Assembly: GCF_008692845.1 (NCBI RefSeq)
Contig: NZ_VXJW01000003.1
Coordinates: 310,001-374,000, forward strand
Direction of reading: 5' to 3'
Length of the DNA stretch: 64,000 nucleotides
Origin: Salmonella enterica subsp. arizonae
GTDB taxonomy: Bacteria; Pseudomonadota; Gammaproteobacteria; Enterobacterales; Enterobacteriaceae
Shown here: one piece after another, positions 9,693 through 19,314 of the stretch
Position numbering within the stretch: the stretch's first letter is position 1
Layout of the letters: every line of letters starts with the position of its first letter
The notes under the pieces: model-generated
The model's database searches: none
The model's input: only the letters and a program-made list of their open reading frames with translations
Told to the model about the DNA's origin: nothing
Position numbers and translations under genes: made by a program

Positions 9693-10321
9693 TGCAGTGT
9701 CACCGTTTGGGCAAACTGTTTACCTAAATCCATATCCTCCGGCGGCGCATCCTCTTTATCCAGCGACTGGGCGAAACGTAATATCTCTTCGCCGGGCGCA
9801 GGAGTATGAACCTGAATCCGACACTTTTCGCGCAGCGGTTCCGGCATCGTTACATCGCTGTCCTGGTCATAATGCATATCGACATAATAAGAAGGATCAA
9901 ACGTTGAAAAGGTATAGGTCTGACCGCTTAACGGCTGCGGTTCGGCCAACGGCAGCATAAAGGTCAATACCACCTGATGCGCGTCACGCGTCATACCGTA
10001 TTCTGTCGGCCTGTTTTTAAACTTTACTTTCGCGCCATTGCGCCACGCTTCTGTAAAGTAGTGCTGTCCAAGTACATTAGCCATCACTTCCGCCGCCAAT
10101 TTTTTCCATATTTCCGAGCCCGGAGCGGCGCTTCCGGCGTCATACAACAGATCTGCGGAAGTCAGTTCATCCATTGTCCAACGCATTTTTAACGCCACAA
10201 ATTGCTGATTTTCACTGACCACCTGCGTTTGCAGACGGATGAAGCTGTGCGGATGCGCCGCCGCAACGAAAGATAAAACGGCAAGAAATAGTGTTAAGGC
10301 GCTGCGTTTCACTGGCTTCAT
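9683..10321 (-). CDS. Periplasmic DUF1007 protein, ZevA-like
   Basis: A 212-residue protein with an N-terminal signal peptide (KRSALTLFLAVLSFVAAAHPHS) whose predicted mature end starts with the histidine-containing HPHSFI typical of DUF1007/ZevA. It is translationally coupled to the NicO-family gene. Together they look like a periplasmic metal-binding partner plus membrane transporter. Divergent from csiE, 125 bases away. Confidence 0.75.
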   Translation of the reverse strand: MKPVKRSALTLFLAVLSFVAAAHPHSFIRLQTQVVSENQQFVALKMRWTMDELTSADLLYDAGSAAPGSEIWKKLAAEVMANVLGQHYFTEAWRNGAKVKFKNRPTEYGMTRDAHQVVLTFMLPLAEPQPLSGQTYTFSTFDPSYYVDMHYDQDSDVTMPEPLREKCRIQVHTPAPGEEILRFAQSLDKEDAPPEDMDLGKQFAQTVTLQCQ

Positions 10322-10446
10322 CTGTTCCTCACGATAAAAATTCTGTGACGCTCCTCAGCATTCCTGGCCTAAATGCACGCTTATAACATTTTTCACTCGC
10401 AAACTTTAGCTATTCTTACCAGACAAACTAACGGGAGACCTGACAG

Positions 10447-11724
10447 ATGATGCCGACAATTGCCCCACCATCTGTGCTTTCCGCTCCCCAGCGCCGCTGT
10501 CAGATATTGCTGACGCTTTTCCAGCCGGGGCAAATCGCTACGATGGAAATCTTCAGCGCGCTTAATGGCGTTGATGATGATATTGCCCGTGAGGATCTCA
10601 CTGAAACAGGCCTGGAGATCCAGCGCTATCATCGTCTTGCCATCACGACATGCCAGAACGGTTGCTATCGGATCGAAGGTACAGCACTCGATCAGCGCCT
10701 TTGCCTTTTACACTGGCTCAGGCGCGGCCTGCGTTTATGCCCGACTTTCGTCACGCAACAGTTTACCCCGGCATTAAAAAACGCGCTAAAGCAGCGCGGT
10801 ATCGCACGCCCGCTGTATGACGATATTAATCTGCACGCACTCATCAATCTGTGCGCCCGACGGCTGCAAAAACCATTTGAAAACCGCGATGTGCAGTTCC
10901 TGCGTCTCTTTTTACAGTATTGTCTGCTGCAACACCATGCGGGCATCACCCCTGCGTTCAATCCAGTGCAACAGATTTGGGCGCTATCGTGTGCGGAATA
11001 TTCACTCGCCCAGGAGATTGGCCGTCACTGGCAGCGCCATGTGATGCAGGCCGCACCGTTGAATGAAGCGCTGTTTATGGCGTTACTGTTTTCAATGATT
11101 CGCCTCCCCGACCCGATTCGCGACACCCATCCACGGGCGCAAAAACTGCGGCTGGAGGTGGCACGGTTGGTGTTACGTTTCAGAGAAAAAGGGAACGCAC
11201 GCTTCAGCGATGAGCAAGGTCTTAACGATCAGCTATATGTCCATCTTGCCCAGGCGCTGAACCGCAGTTTATTCACGATTGGCATAGATAATACGCTCCC
11301 GGAAGAGTTTAACCGTCTTTATCCTCGCCTGGTACGCACCACACGTGAGGCTCTCGCTGGGTTTGAAGCCGAATACGGTATCCGCTTTTCCGATGAAGAG
11401 AAGGGACTGGTGGCGGTGATTTTCGGCGCCTGGCTGATGCAGGATAACGATTTGCATGAGAAACAGATCGTATTGTTAACGGATAAAAATGACGCGCTGG
11501 AGACGCATATTGAGCAGCAACTGCGTGAACTGACCCTATTGCCGCTCAATATCAAACGAGTATCGACCCTGGCGTTTCAAAAAGAGGGATGCCCGCGCGG
11601 CGTCGCACTCATTGTCACCCCTTACGCCACGCCGCTACCGCTCTTCTCACCGCCGTTGATTCATGCGGATCGCGCCCTCACGGCGCACCAGCAACAACAG
11701 ATCCGCAAGATCCTGGAATCATGA
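10447..11724 (+). CDS. csiE: Stationary-phase-inducible protein CsiE
   Basis: CsiE is induced in stationary phase and carbon limitation in E. coli; its molecular function is unknown. The 425-residue protein looks like a transcription antiterminator relative: N-terminal helix-turn-helix-like segment, then a PRD-like all-helical region (about residues 190-330) with LYVHLAQALNRSLF and FNRLYPRLV. It converges with hcaT, and the two stop codons overlap by six bases. Confidence 0.9.
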   Translation: MMPTIAPPSVLSAPQRRCQILLTLFQPGQIATMEIFSALNGVDDDIAREDLTETGLEIQRYHRLAITTCQNGCYRIEGTALDQRLCLLHWLRRGLRLCPTFVTQQFTPALKNALKQRGIARPLYDDINLHALINLCARRLQKPFENRDVQFLRLFLQYCLLQHHAGITPAFNPVQQIWALSCAEYSLAQEIGRHWQRHVMQAAPLNEALFMALLFSMIRLPDPIRDTHPRAQKLRLEVARLVLRFREKGNARFSDEQGLNDQLYVHLAQALNRSLFTIGIDNTLPEEFNRLYPRLVRTTREALAGFEAEYGIRFSDEEKGLVAVIFGAWLMQDNDLHEKQIVLLTDKNDALETHIEQQLRELTLLPLNIKRVSTLAFQKEGCPRGVALIVTPYATPLPLFSPPLIHADRALTAHQQQQIRKILES

Positions 11725-12858
11725 CGCGGCAACAACTTTGGGCCTAAGGAAGATAGCGGGCAATGCCACCAACGCCATAATCCAGAATACACCGCAGCCC
11801 AGGTGTTGGTACAGAAAACCGGCAAATACCGTCATGATAGCGATACTGCCGCCCATCGCTACGGCGGAATAGACGGCCTGCAAACGAATTACCTCGCTTC
11901 CCTGACGCGCAGCGATATAGCGCATTGCGGCCAGATGGCAAACGGTAAACGTCCCACAGTGCAAGATTTGTATCACAATCAGCCACGGCAGCGTCGTACT
12001 CCAGCCCATCAGCCCCCAGCGTACCACCCCACACACGGCGGAAAGCAATAGCAAGTCGCGGGCGCTAAATCGGCGGAATAGCTTTTTACTCAGAGCGAAA
12101 ATGATCACTTCCGCCACTACGCCCAGCGACCATAAATAGCCGACCGCCGACGCTGAATAGCCTGCCCCCTGCCAGTATATGGCGCTAAAACCGTAGTAAG
12201 CGGCGTGCGCCCCTTGCAGCAAACAGACGCAGGCCAGAAAACGCCAGCTTTGCGTCACCAGGATACACCAGGCGGACCAGCCTGCGCCCTCCTGCTGACG
12301 GCTTTCTCCCTGCGGCGGCACGCTGGGACGTAACAACATACCCAGCAACATCGAGGCTACGCCGAGCGTCAGCAGCGCCAGAATCGCCTGGTAATCATAT
12401 AAACTCACCAGTTTACCGGTGAGGGCCGAACCAATAACAAAAGCGATGGAACCCCACAGCCGTACCCGGCCATAGTCCAGGATAATTTGCTTTTGCCAGG
12501 TGTTGGCCAGCGCATCGGTCAGCGGTACCAGCGGTGAAAAGAAGAGGTTAAACCCGACCATCACCACCATTAACCACGCGACATGTGTTCCAGCCCAAAA
12601 CGCCAGCGCAAATACCAGCGTCAACAACGCCAGTACACGCAGCGCGGAAATTAACCGTGAAGGATTGCTTACGCGAGGAGCGATGAGCAGGCTCCCAAGA
12701 AAACGCGCGACCAGGCCCACGCCCAGCAGAAGACCGATGGTTTCCGGCGTTAGCCCCAGACCTTTGAGCCAGACGCTCCAGAATGGCAGAAAAATACCGT
12801 AACTAAAGAAATAGGTGAAATAACTGAGCGCCAACCAGCGCGTGGAATGCAATGCCAT
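11719..12858 (-). CDS. hcaT: MFS transporter HcaT (3-phenylpropionic-acid-type permease)
   Basis: Twelve-helix major facilitator of 379 residues, of the LacY-related branch (FFSYGIFLPFWSVWLKGLG, then LDYGRVRLWGSIAFVIGS, the inter-helix signature). In E. coli it is the putative uptake protein for 3-phenylpropionate beside the hca catabolic genes. Here the hca genes are not adjacent, so the substrate is uncertain. Convergent with csiE; a 10-base-pair palindrome lies between its start and the glyA end. Confidence 0.88.
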   Translation of the reverse strand: MALHSTRWLALSYFTYFFSYGIFLPFWSVWLKGLGLTPETIGLLLGVGLVARFLGSLLIAPRVSNPSRLISALRVLALLTLVFALAFWAGTHVAWLMVVMVGFNLFFSPLVPLTDALANTWQKQIILDYGRVRLWGSIAFVIGSALTGKLVSLYDYQAILALLTLGVASMLLGMLLRPSVPPQGESRQQEGAGWSAWCILVTQSWRFLACVCLLQGAHAAYYGFSAIYWQGAGYSASAVGYLWSLGVVAEVIIFALSKKLFRRFSARDLLLLSAVCGVVRWGLMGWSTTLPWLIVIQILHCGTFTVCHLAAMRYIAARQGSEVIRLQAVYSAVAMGGSIAIMTVFAGFLYQHLGCGVFWIMALVALPAIFLRPKVVAAS

Positions 12859-12953
12859 GATTCCCTCCCGTTTGGAGGCGATAGTCTGGCGAGAAACGGT
12901 TACGCTGGCAAGAGTAACATAATATTAACAATCTCAGGAGCGCTCAAACCGCA

Positions 12954-12983
12954 ACGCCGCCGGATAATGGCTTCCGGCGGCGT
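12954..12983. repeat. REP-like palindrome / terminator between glyA and hcaT
   Basis: Perfect 10-base-pair inverted repeat acgccgccgg/ccggcggcgt with a 10-base loop, downstream of glyA on the minus strand. It has REP character and can act as a transcript end for glyA. Confidence 0.7.
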
Positions 12984-13052
12984 CATGCTATTGTGCGTTC
13001 AGGTAAGCCCGACAGACACTGCGCCATCGGGTCATTTTGACCAAATACGCGC

Positions 13053-14306
13053 TTACGCGTAAACCGGGAAGCGAGCGCAGATATCCAGTACTTTCGTTTT
13101 CACGCGTTCGATGGTGGCTTCATCATTGATGTTGTCCAGAACGTCGCACATCCAGCCAGCCAGTTCTTTCACTTCTGCTTCTTTAAAGCCGCGACGGGTT
13201 ACTGCCGGAGAACCGATACGGATACCAGAGGTGACGAACGGGCTCTTCGGATCGTTCGGCACGCTGTTTTTGTTTACAGTGATATTGGCGCGGCCCAGAG
13301 CGGCGTCGGCTTCTTTACCAGTCAGGTTCTTATCTACCAGATCCAGCAGGAACAGGTGGTTTTCAGTGCCGCCGGAAACCACTTTATAACCTCGATTCAG
13401 GAACACTTCGACCATTGCTTTGGCGTTTTTCGCTACCTGCTGCTGGTAAACTTTGAACTCTGGCTCCATCGCTTCTTTCAGCGCTACGGCTTTCGCCGCG
13501 ATAACGTGCATCAGCGGACCGCCCTGCGCGCTTGGGAAGACGGCAGAGTTCAGTTTTTTGTACAGATCTTCGTCGCCGCCTTTTGCCAGGATCAGGCCGC
13601 CACGCGGACCTGCCAGAGTTTTGTGCGTGGTGGTCGTGACCACATGCGCATGGGGAACCGGGTTCGGATAAACGCCTGCGGCAATCAGGCCCGCAACGTG
13701 CGCCATATCCACAAACAGATACGCGCCGATACTGTCGGCGATTTCACGCATTCTTGCCCAGTCAACCACACCGGAGTAAGCAGAGAAGCCACCGATAATC
13801 ATCTTCGGTTTGTGTTCCTGAGCCTGCTTCGCCATATCGTCGTAGTCAATTTTACCGGACGCATCAATACCGTAAGGAATAATGTTGTACAGTTTGCCGG
13901 AGAAGTTAACCGGAGAACCGTGAGTCAGGTGGCCGCCCTGCGCCAGGTTCATACCCAGAACGGTATCGCCTGGCTGCAGCAGCGCGGTGTAAACCGCGAA
14001 GTTAGCCTGAGAGCCGGAATGAGGTTGTACGTTAGCATAGTCAGCGCCGAACAGTTCTTTTGCGCGGTCGATAGCCAGTTGCTCAACGATATCAACGTAT
14101 TCGCAACCGCCGTAGTAGCGTTTGCCCGGATATCCTTCAGCATATTTGTTGGTTAGCTGAGACCCCTGCGCCTGCATAACGCGCGGGCTGGTGTAGTTTT
14201 CGGAGGCGATCAGTTCGATGTGCTCTTCCTGACGTACTTTTTCCCGCTCCATAGCCTGCCACAATTCGGCATCATAATCGGCAATGTTCATTTCACGCTT
14301 TAACAT
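13053..14306 (-). CDS. glyA: Serine hydroxymethyltransferase
   Basis: PLP enzyme that converts serine and tetrahydrofolate to glycine and methylene-tetrahydrofolate, the main one-carbon source. The PLP lysine is in [14 protein letters not shown]. Start chosen at [12 protein letters not shown] (14306, 417 residues, the E. coli length) because AGGAG lies six bases before it; the ATG two codons upstream overlaps that site. Divergent from hmp with a PurR box in between. Confidence 0.97.
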   Translation of the reverse strand: MLKREMNIADYDAELWQAMEREKVRQEEHIELIASENYTSPRVMQAQGSQLTNKYAEGYPGKRYYGGCEYVDIVEQLAIDRAKELFGADYANVQPHSGSQANFAVYTALLQPGDTVLGMNLAQGGHLTHGSPVNFSGKLYNIIPYGIDASGKIDYDDMAKQAQEHKPKMIIGGFSAYSGVVDWARMREIADSIGAYLFVDMAHVAGLIAAGVYPNPVPHAHVVTTTTHKTLAGPRGGLILAKGGDEDLYKKLNSAVFPSAQGGPLMHVIAAKAVALKEAMEPEFKVYQQQVAKNAKAMVEVFLNRGYKVVSGGTENHLFLLDLVDKNLTGKEADAALGRANITVNKNSVPNDPKSPFVTSGIRIGSPAVTRRGFKEAEVKELAGWMCDVLDNINDEATIERVKTKVLDICARFPVYA

Positions 14307-14422
14307 CCGCATCTCCTGACTCAGCTAACAATAAAATTTGTGCCTGAAAAGGCAGTCCGTGGGACTTCGGCCAACAGTATAACTGAATCATTCTTCGATA
14401 ACAGGTCTTGACAAAGGTTTTT

Positions 14423-14438
14423 ACGCAAACGTTTACCT
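14423..14438. promoter_or_regulatory. PurR operator upstream of glyA
   Basis: acgcaaacgtttacct closely matches the PurR consensus ACGCAAACGTTTNCNT and lies 117 bases upstream of the glyA start, in keeping with purine repression of glyA in E. coli. Confidence 0.85.
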
Positions 14439-14581
14439 GTGCGTCAGATAAGGTTTTCCTGAACGGGAGCATTACGAATTTCAACAGATTTCTTTTCAGC
14501 TTTGTGATGTAAATTTTTCACGTTGTTACGTTCACAAGATAATGCAGCGAAGAACCATTTACAATTCAAGGGTATTTTTAT

Positions 14582-14602
14582 AAGATGCATTTTATATACA
14601 TT
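14582..14602 (+). promoter_or_regulatory. NsrR-type operator upstream of hmp
   Basis: aagatgcattttatatacatt begins with the AAGATGCATTT half-site known for NsrR at E. coli hmp, followed by a partly matching inverted half. It ends 28 bases before the hmp start. This predicts derepression of hmp by nitric oxide. Confidence 0.75.
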
Positions 14603-14630
14603 ATTATATTTTCACATAAAGGAAGCGCGT

Positions 14631-15821
14631 ATGCTTGACGCACAAACCATCGCTACAGTAAAGGCTACCATTCCCCTGCTGGTTGAAACGGGACCGAAGC
14701 TGGCCGCCCACTTCTATGACCGCATGTTTACGCATAACCCGGAGCTCAAAGAAATCTTCAATATGAGTAATCAGCGTAACGGCGATCAGCGTGAGGCTCT
14801 GTTTAACGCTATCGCGGCCTACGCCAGCAATATCGAAAATTTACCGGCGCTGCTGCCGGCAGTAGAAAAAATCGCGCAGAAGCACACCAGTTTCCAGATT
14901 AAGCCGGAGCAATATAACATCGTCGGGACGCATCTGCTGGCGACACTGGACGAAATGTTCAGCCCAGGCCAGGCAGTGCTGGATGCGTGGGGCAAAGCCT
15001 ATGGCGTACTGGCTAACGTCTTTATCAACCGCGAAGCCGAGATTTATCACGAGAACGCCAGTAAAAACGGCGGCTGGGAAGGCACGCGCCCCTTCCGCAT
15101 CGTCGCGAAAACCCCGTGTAGCGCACTGATCACCAGCTTTGAGTTTGAACCTGTCGACGGCGGTACGGTGGCGGAATACCGTCCCGGGCAGTATCTGGGC
15201 GTCTGGCTTAAACCGGAAGGTTTTACGCATCAGGAGATCCGCCAGTACTCGCTGACCCGTAAACCGGATGGCAAAGGGTATCGTATTGCCGTGAAGCGTG
15301 AAGACGGCGGTCAGGTATCAAACTGGTTGCACAATCACGCCAGCGTTGGCGATGTGGTACATCTGGCCGCGCCGGCAGGCGATTTCTTTATGAATGTCGC
15401 CGCTGACACTCCCGTTTCGCTGATTTCCGCTGGCGTCGGCCAGACGCCGATGTTAGCGATGCTCGATACACTGGCGAAAGCACAGCATACCGCGCAGGTG
15501 AACTGGTTCCACGCTGCGGAGAACGGCGAGGTCCATGCGTTTGCCGATGAAGTGAGGGAGCTGGGGCGTACACTGCCGCGTTTCACTGCGCATACCTGGT
15601 ATCGCGAGCCTACCGAGACCGATCGCGCCCAAAGCGTCTTCGACAGCGAAGGGCTGATGGATTTAAGGCAACTGGAGGCCGCCATCAGAGCTCCGGCAAT
15701 GCAGTTCTATCTTTGCGGCCCGGTGGGTTTTATGCAGTTTGCCGCAAAGCAGTTGATTTCACTTGGCGTGAATAACGAAAACATTCATTACGAATGCTTC
15801 GGTCCACATAAGGTGCTGTAA
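14631..15821 (+). CDS. hmp: Flavohaemoglobin, nitric oxide dioxygenase
   Basis: Hmp (also called hmpA) oxidises nitric oxide to nitrate using O2 and NAD(P)H. The 396-residue protein has an N-terminal globin domain with the proximal haem ligand His85 (AQKHTSFQI) and a C-terminal FAD/NAD reductase ([11 protein letters not shown] flavin motif, [24 protein letters not shown]). The upstream-open frame is ignored because [11 protein letters not shown] at 14631 has an AGGAAG site. An NsrR-like box precedes it and a strong terminator follows. Confidence 0.97.
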   Translation: MLDAQTIATVKATIPLLVETGPKLAAHFYDRMFTHNPELKEIFNMSNQRNGDQREALFNAIAAYASNIENLPALLPAVEKIAQKHTSFQIKPEQYNIVGTHLLATLDEMFSPGQAVLDAWGKAYGVLANVFINREAEIYHENASKNGGWEGTRPFRIVAKTPCSALITSFEFEPVDGGTVAEYRPGQYLGVWLKPEGFTHQEIRQYSLTRKPDGKGYRIAVKREDGGQVSNWLHNHASVGDVVHLAAPAGDFFMNVAADTPVSLISAGVGQTPMLAMLDTLAKAQHTAQVNWFHAAENGEVHAFADEVRELGRTLPRFTAHTWYREPTETDRAQSVFDSEGLMDLRQLEAAIRAPAMQFYLCGPVGFMQFAAKQLISLGVNNENIHYECFGPHKVL

Positions 15822-15838
15822 TTAAAAGAAATCGACTA

Positions 15839-15874
15839 AAAACGGGCGTCGTCGTTAATCCGAACGCCCGTTTT
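15839..15874 (+). terminator. Rho-independent terminator after hmp
   Basis: Inverted repeat aaaacgggcgt/acgcccgtttt around a 14-base loop, 18 bases after the hmp stop, ending in a T run. Confidence 0.9.
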
Positions 15875-16001
15875 CCTCTCTGTTTGCCTGCTTACCGCGC
15901 TGCTTTTTATGCCTTTCTTTTACAAAAAAGGGGAATAAAAAAAGTCTGTGCAAATCGTGTTATTATTAACGTTTGACTTAGCTCGTTAGGGCATCTTTGT
16001 T

Positions 16002-17540
16002 ATGCAGCAACCTGTTGTACGCATTGGAGAATGGCTGGTTACACCTTCAGTTAATCAGATCAGTCGTCAGGGACGCCAGATTACCCTTGAACCACGTTTG
16101 ATCGATCTTCTGATGTATTTTGCGCATCACCCGGATGAAGTGTTAAGCCGGGATAACATTATTGATCATGTCTGGATGCGCACCATCGTGACAAACCATG
16201 TTGTCACCCAAAGCATTTCTGAACTACGCAAATCATTAAGAGATGGCGGAGACAGCAACGCAGAATACATCGTTACCGTACCTAAACGCGGCTATAAGCT
16301 GACGGCGCCGGTTATCTGGTGCGAAGAAAATAGCGATGAAATCGATAATGCATCAACGTCGCCATCAATCGCATCGACGTTAACAGAACCGACGGATGTG
16401 ATTCCTGCTGCTCCACCAGCGGCGCCTCCTCCTTTGCAAGCGCCGACTAAAAAGGCGAGGAGGCCGCGTATCGCCGCTTTCTGGACGTGGTTTATGTTCC
16501 TGCTCTCGCTGGCGACGCTGGTCGTGTTTATCGTCATGTCGGTAGTCGATCATAATGCCGCAGTAACAAAAACGCGGTTATTACTTAACCCACGAGATAT
16601 AGATGTTCGTTTTGAAGGCGGCAACTCCTGTAATAACTGGCTCTCGCAGGAGTCCTACGCTATCGGCCTGGGCGGCTTAATCACCGACCTGCTGAACACT
16701 TACTCGACCTTTATGGTCCATGATAAAACCAATTACAGGGTCAATGAGCCAAGCAGCTCCGGCAAGACGTTAACCATTCAGTTTGTCAATCAGCGCCACT
16801 ATCGGGCGCAACAGTGCTTTATGTCTGTGGTACTGATTGATAACGCCGATGGTTCAACCATGCTGGATAAGCGCTATTTCGTCACCAATACTAACCAGTT
16901 GTCCATCCAGGATGATCTGTTTAATAGCCTGTCTTTCGTTTTAACACAGCCCTGGCCCGATCGTATGCGGGAACAACTGGCTCTATTCAGAACACCGCAA
17001 AATACCGCGCTGATGCATTTTTATGAGGCGCGCCAGCTTATTCTGAGCGGGGATGCGCAGGCACTAAGTAAAGCCAGCGATATTTTGAATGGCATTATAA
17101 AGGAAACACCTGATTTCAAATATGCCTATGAATATAAAGTGCTGGTAGATGTATTACGTCAGTCACAGCAGCCGTTTGATAAAAAACGAATGGCTGCACT
17201 GAACGAAGAGTTTAAAGAAATAGATCAAATCCCCGGCGTTAAGAAAACGTCTGTTTATTATAAAATCAAGACCGTCGATCTTTTAGGCAAAGGTGATATC
17301 GATGCAGCGTATGAGGAGATAAATAAAAGTATTGAGCTTGAAATGTCGTGGTTTAACTATGTCCTGTTGGGGAAAGTTTACGAAATGAAAGGTGAGAATC
17401 GCCTGGCCGCTGATGCCTATCTGACCGCCTTTAATTTACGGCCCGGTGAAAACACACTGTACTGGATCGAGAATGGCGTATTTCAGACATCCGTTCAGAA
17501 AATCGTCCCTTATCTGAATAGTTTTTTAGCGGAAGATTAA
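16002..17540 (+). CDS. cadC: Acid- and lysine-sensing transcription activator CadC
   Basis: Membrane-bound ToxR-like activator of cadBA. Residues 1-105 form a winged-helix DNA-binding domain (RLIDLLMYFAHHPDEVLSR, VTVPKRGYKLTAPV). A Pro/Ala-rich linker follows, then one membrane helix near 160-182 and a periplasmic sensor of about 330 residues. The two periplasmic cysteines that form the redox-sensitive disulfide in E. coli are visible in NSCNNW and QQCFMS. The gene lies directly upstream of cadBA in the same direction, separated by 360 bases with a terminator. Confidence 0.95.
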   Translation: MQQPVVRIGEWLVTPSVNQISRQGRQITLEPRLIDLLMYFAHHPDEVLSRDNIIDHVWMRTIVTNHVVTQSISELRKSLRDGGDSNAEYIVTVPKRGYKLTAPVIWCEENSDEIDNASTSPSIASTLTEPTDVIPAAPPAAPPPLQAPTKKARRPRIAAFWTWFMFLLSLATLVVFIVMSVVDHNAAVTKTRLLLNPRDIDVRFEGGNSCNNWLSQESYAIGLGGLITDLLNTYSTFMVHDKTNYRVNEPSSSGKTLTIQFVNQRHYRAQQCFMSVVLIDNADGSTMLDKRYFVTNTNQLSIQDDLFNSLSFVLTQPWPDRMREQLALFRTPQNTALMHFYEARQLILSGDAQALSKASDILNGIIKETPDFKYAYEYKVLVDVLRQSQQPFDKKRMAALNEEFKEIDQIPGVKKTSVYYKIKTVDLLGKGDIDAAYEEINKSIELEMSWFNYVLLGKVYEMKGENRLAADAYLTAFNLRPGENTLYWIENGVFQTSVQKIVPYLNSFLAED

Positions 17541-17559
17541 ATTCAGCGCTAAACCATGA

Positions 17560-17601
17560 AAAATAAAAGCGAAAAAATATTAATTTTTTCGCTTTTATTT
17601 T
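17560..17601. terminator. Terminator after cadC
   Basis: Perfect 19-base-pair inverted repeat (17560-17578 with 17583-17601) around a 4-base loop. The stem is A-rich on the left and T-rich on the right, so it should terminate cadC transcription and could work in both directions. Confidence 0.9.
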
Positions 17602-17602
17602 G

Positions 17603-17900
17603 TGAAAAACATGTTGCCAAAAATAGCTTGCGTTAATTTTGGCAACATACTCACCGCAAAGAAATGTAAATATAACTCTTTGTAATTAAACAATGTTTAT
17701 ACTTTCATGATATTTTTCATGATATTTATATGTTAATTCAAAAAAATCAATCTATCAGTTTTCTCATGTTTGTGTTTATTTCACTTTTTCTTTAGGACTT
17801 ATCTCACCCCTTTCGTTAATCTTGTCGACAGTTGAACGGGCACGCAGCATATATGAAGCATAAGCCCGGTTCTTAAAAATATAGCTCAGGAGAAATGAAC
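17603..17900 (+). promoter_or_regulatory. cadBA control region
   Basis: About 300 bases of AT-rich DNA with no gene. It should hold the CadC-binding and H-NS-sensitive region known upstream of cadBA; individual CadC sites were not resolved. It also contains a perfect 12-base-pair inverted repeat, atgttgccaaaa/ttttggcaacat, at 17611-17622 and 17637-17648, which lacks a following T run and whose role is unknown. Confidence 0.55.
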
Positions 17901-19232
17901 ATGAGTTCTGTCAAAAAGATCGGGCTATTTGCCTGTACTGGCGTCGTTGCCGGTAATATGATGGGGAGCGGGATTGCATTATTACCCGCCAACCTTGCCA
18001 GTATTGGTGGCATTGCCATCTGGGGCTGGGTGATTTCTATTATTGGGGCAATGTCTCTGGCTTATGTTTATGCGAGGCTGGCGACCAAAAACCCTCAACA
18101 GGGTGGTCCAATCGCTTATGCTGGGGAAATATCTCCGGCGTTTGGTTTCCAGACCGGCGTTCTTTATTATCATGCGAACTGGATTGGTAATTTAGCTATC
18201 GGTATTACCGCCGTTTCTTATCTTTCTACGTTCTTCCCGGCATTAAATAATCCAATCCCGGCAGGTATTGCCTGTATTGCCATCGTCTGGCTGTTCACCT
18301 TTATTAATATGCTGGGTGGGGCATGGGTCAGCCGTCTGACGACTATTGGCCTGTTCCTGGTTCTGATCCCGGTAGTATTAACCGCAGTGGCCGGCTGGCA
18401 TTGGTTCGATATCGCGACCTACCACGCGAACTGGAACACGTCTACGACGACCGATTCTCACGCTATTGTCAAAAGTATTCTGCTCTGCCTGTGGGCGTTC
18501 GTTGGCGTTGAATCTGCCGCCGTCAGCACCGGCATGGTGAAAAACCCGAAACGCACCGTACCACTGGCAACCATGCTGGGTACCGCGCTGGCAGGCATCA
18601 TCTATATCGCTGCGACTCAGGTCATCGCCGGGATGTTCCCTGCTTCCGTTATGGCCTCTTCCGGCGCGCCGTTCGCTATCAGTACTTCCACGATTCTGGG
18701 TGGCTGGGCTGCGCCGCTGGTCTCCGCCTTTACCGCTTTCGCCTGCCTGACGTCTCTGGGCTCCTGGATGATGCTGGTAGGTCAGGCTGGGGTCCGCGCT
18801 GCCAACGACGGCAACTTCCCGAAAATTTACGGCGAAATAGATAAAAACGGTATTCCGAAAAAAGGTCTGCTGTTGGCTGCAGTGAAAATGACTGCGCTGA
18901 TGATTCTGATCACCATCATGAATTCCAGCGGCGGTAAAGCGTCCGACCTGTTCGGCGAACTGACCGGGATTGCCGTACTGCTGACCATGTTGCCGTACTT
19001 CTACTCCTGTGTTGACCTGATTCGCTTTGAAGGGTTCAACATCCGTAACTCGGTAAGCCTGATTTGTTCTGTGCTGGGCTGCGCGTTTTGCTTCATCGCA
19101 CTGATGGGCGCCAGCTCCTTCGAACTCTCCGGCACCTTTATCGTCAGTCTGATCATCCTGATGTTCTACGGCCGCAAAATGCACCAGCGCCAGAACAACG
19201 ACAGCGAAAACAATACGGTTGAAGCGCTTTAA
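17901..19232 (+). CDS. cadB: Lysine/cadaverine antiporter CadB
   Basis: APC-family exchanger with about twelve membrane helices that imports lysine and exports cadaverine, consuming a cytoplasmic proton per cycle together with CadA. It matches E. coli CadB over the whole length (GNMMGSGIALLPANLASIGG near the start, GVESAAVSTGMVKNP in the middle). The ATG at 17901 (MSSVKKIGLF, 443 residues) has AGGAG eight bases away; the ATG at 17895 is too close. cadA follows after 82 bases. Confidence 0.96.
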   Translation: MSSVKKIGLFACTGVVAGNMMGSGIALLPANLASIGGIAIWGWVISIIGAMSLAYVYARLATKNPQQGGPIAYAGEISPAFGFQTGVLYYHANWIGNLAIGITAVSYLSTFFPALNNPIPAGIACIAIVWLFTFINMLGGAWVSRLTTIGLFLVLIPVVLTAVAGWHWFDIATYHANWNTSTTTDSHAIVKSILLCLWAFVGVESAAVSTGMVKNPKRTVPLATMLGTALAGIIYIAATQVIAGMFPASVMASSGAPFAISTSTILGGWAAPLVSAFTAFACLTSLGSWMMLVGQAGVRAANDGNFPKIYGEIDKNGIPKKGLLLAAVKMTALMILITIMNSSGGKASDLFGELTGIAVLLTMLPYFYSCVDLIRFEGFNIRNSVSLICSVLGCAFCFIALMGASSFELSGTFIVSLIILMFYGRKMHQRQNNDSENNTVEAL

Positions 19233-19314
19233 CCGCTAACTCCTTTTTCTCAAAGCCCCTTTCGTCACCTGCTATAGCGTAGCGGGAGGGGCCCACTTTA
19301 CCAGGAACAAGACT

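Noticed and set aside
13356-14156. 266-codon plus-strand ORF opposite glyA
   Set aside because: Antisense shadow of glyA; no start signals.
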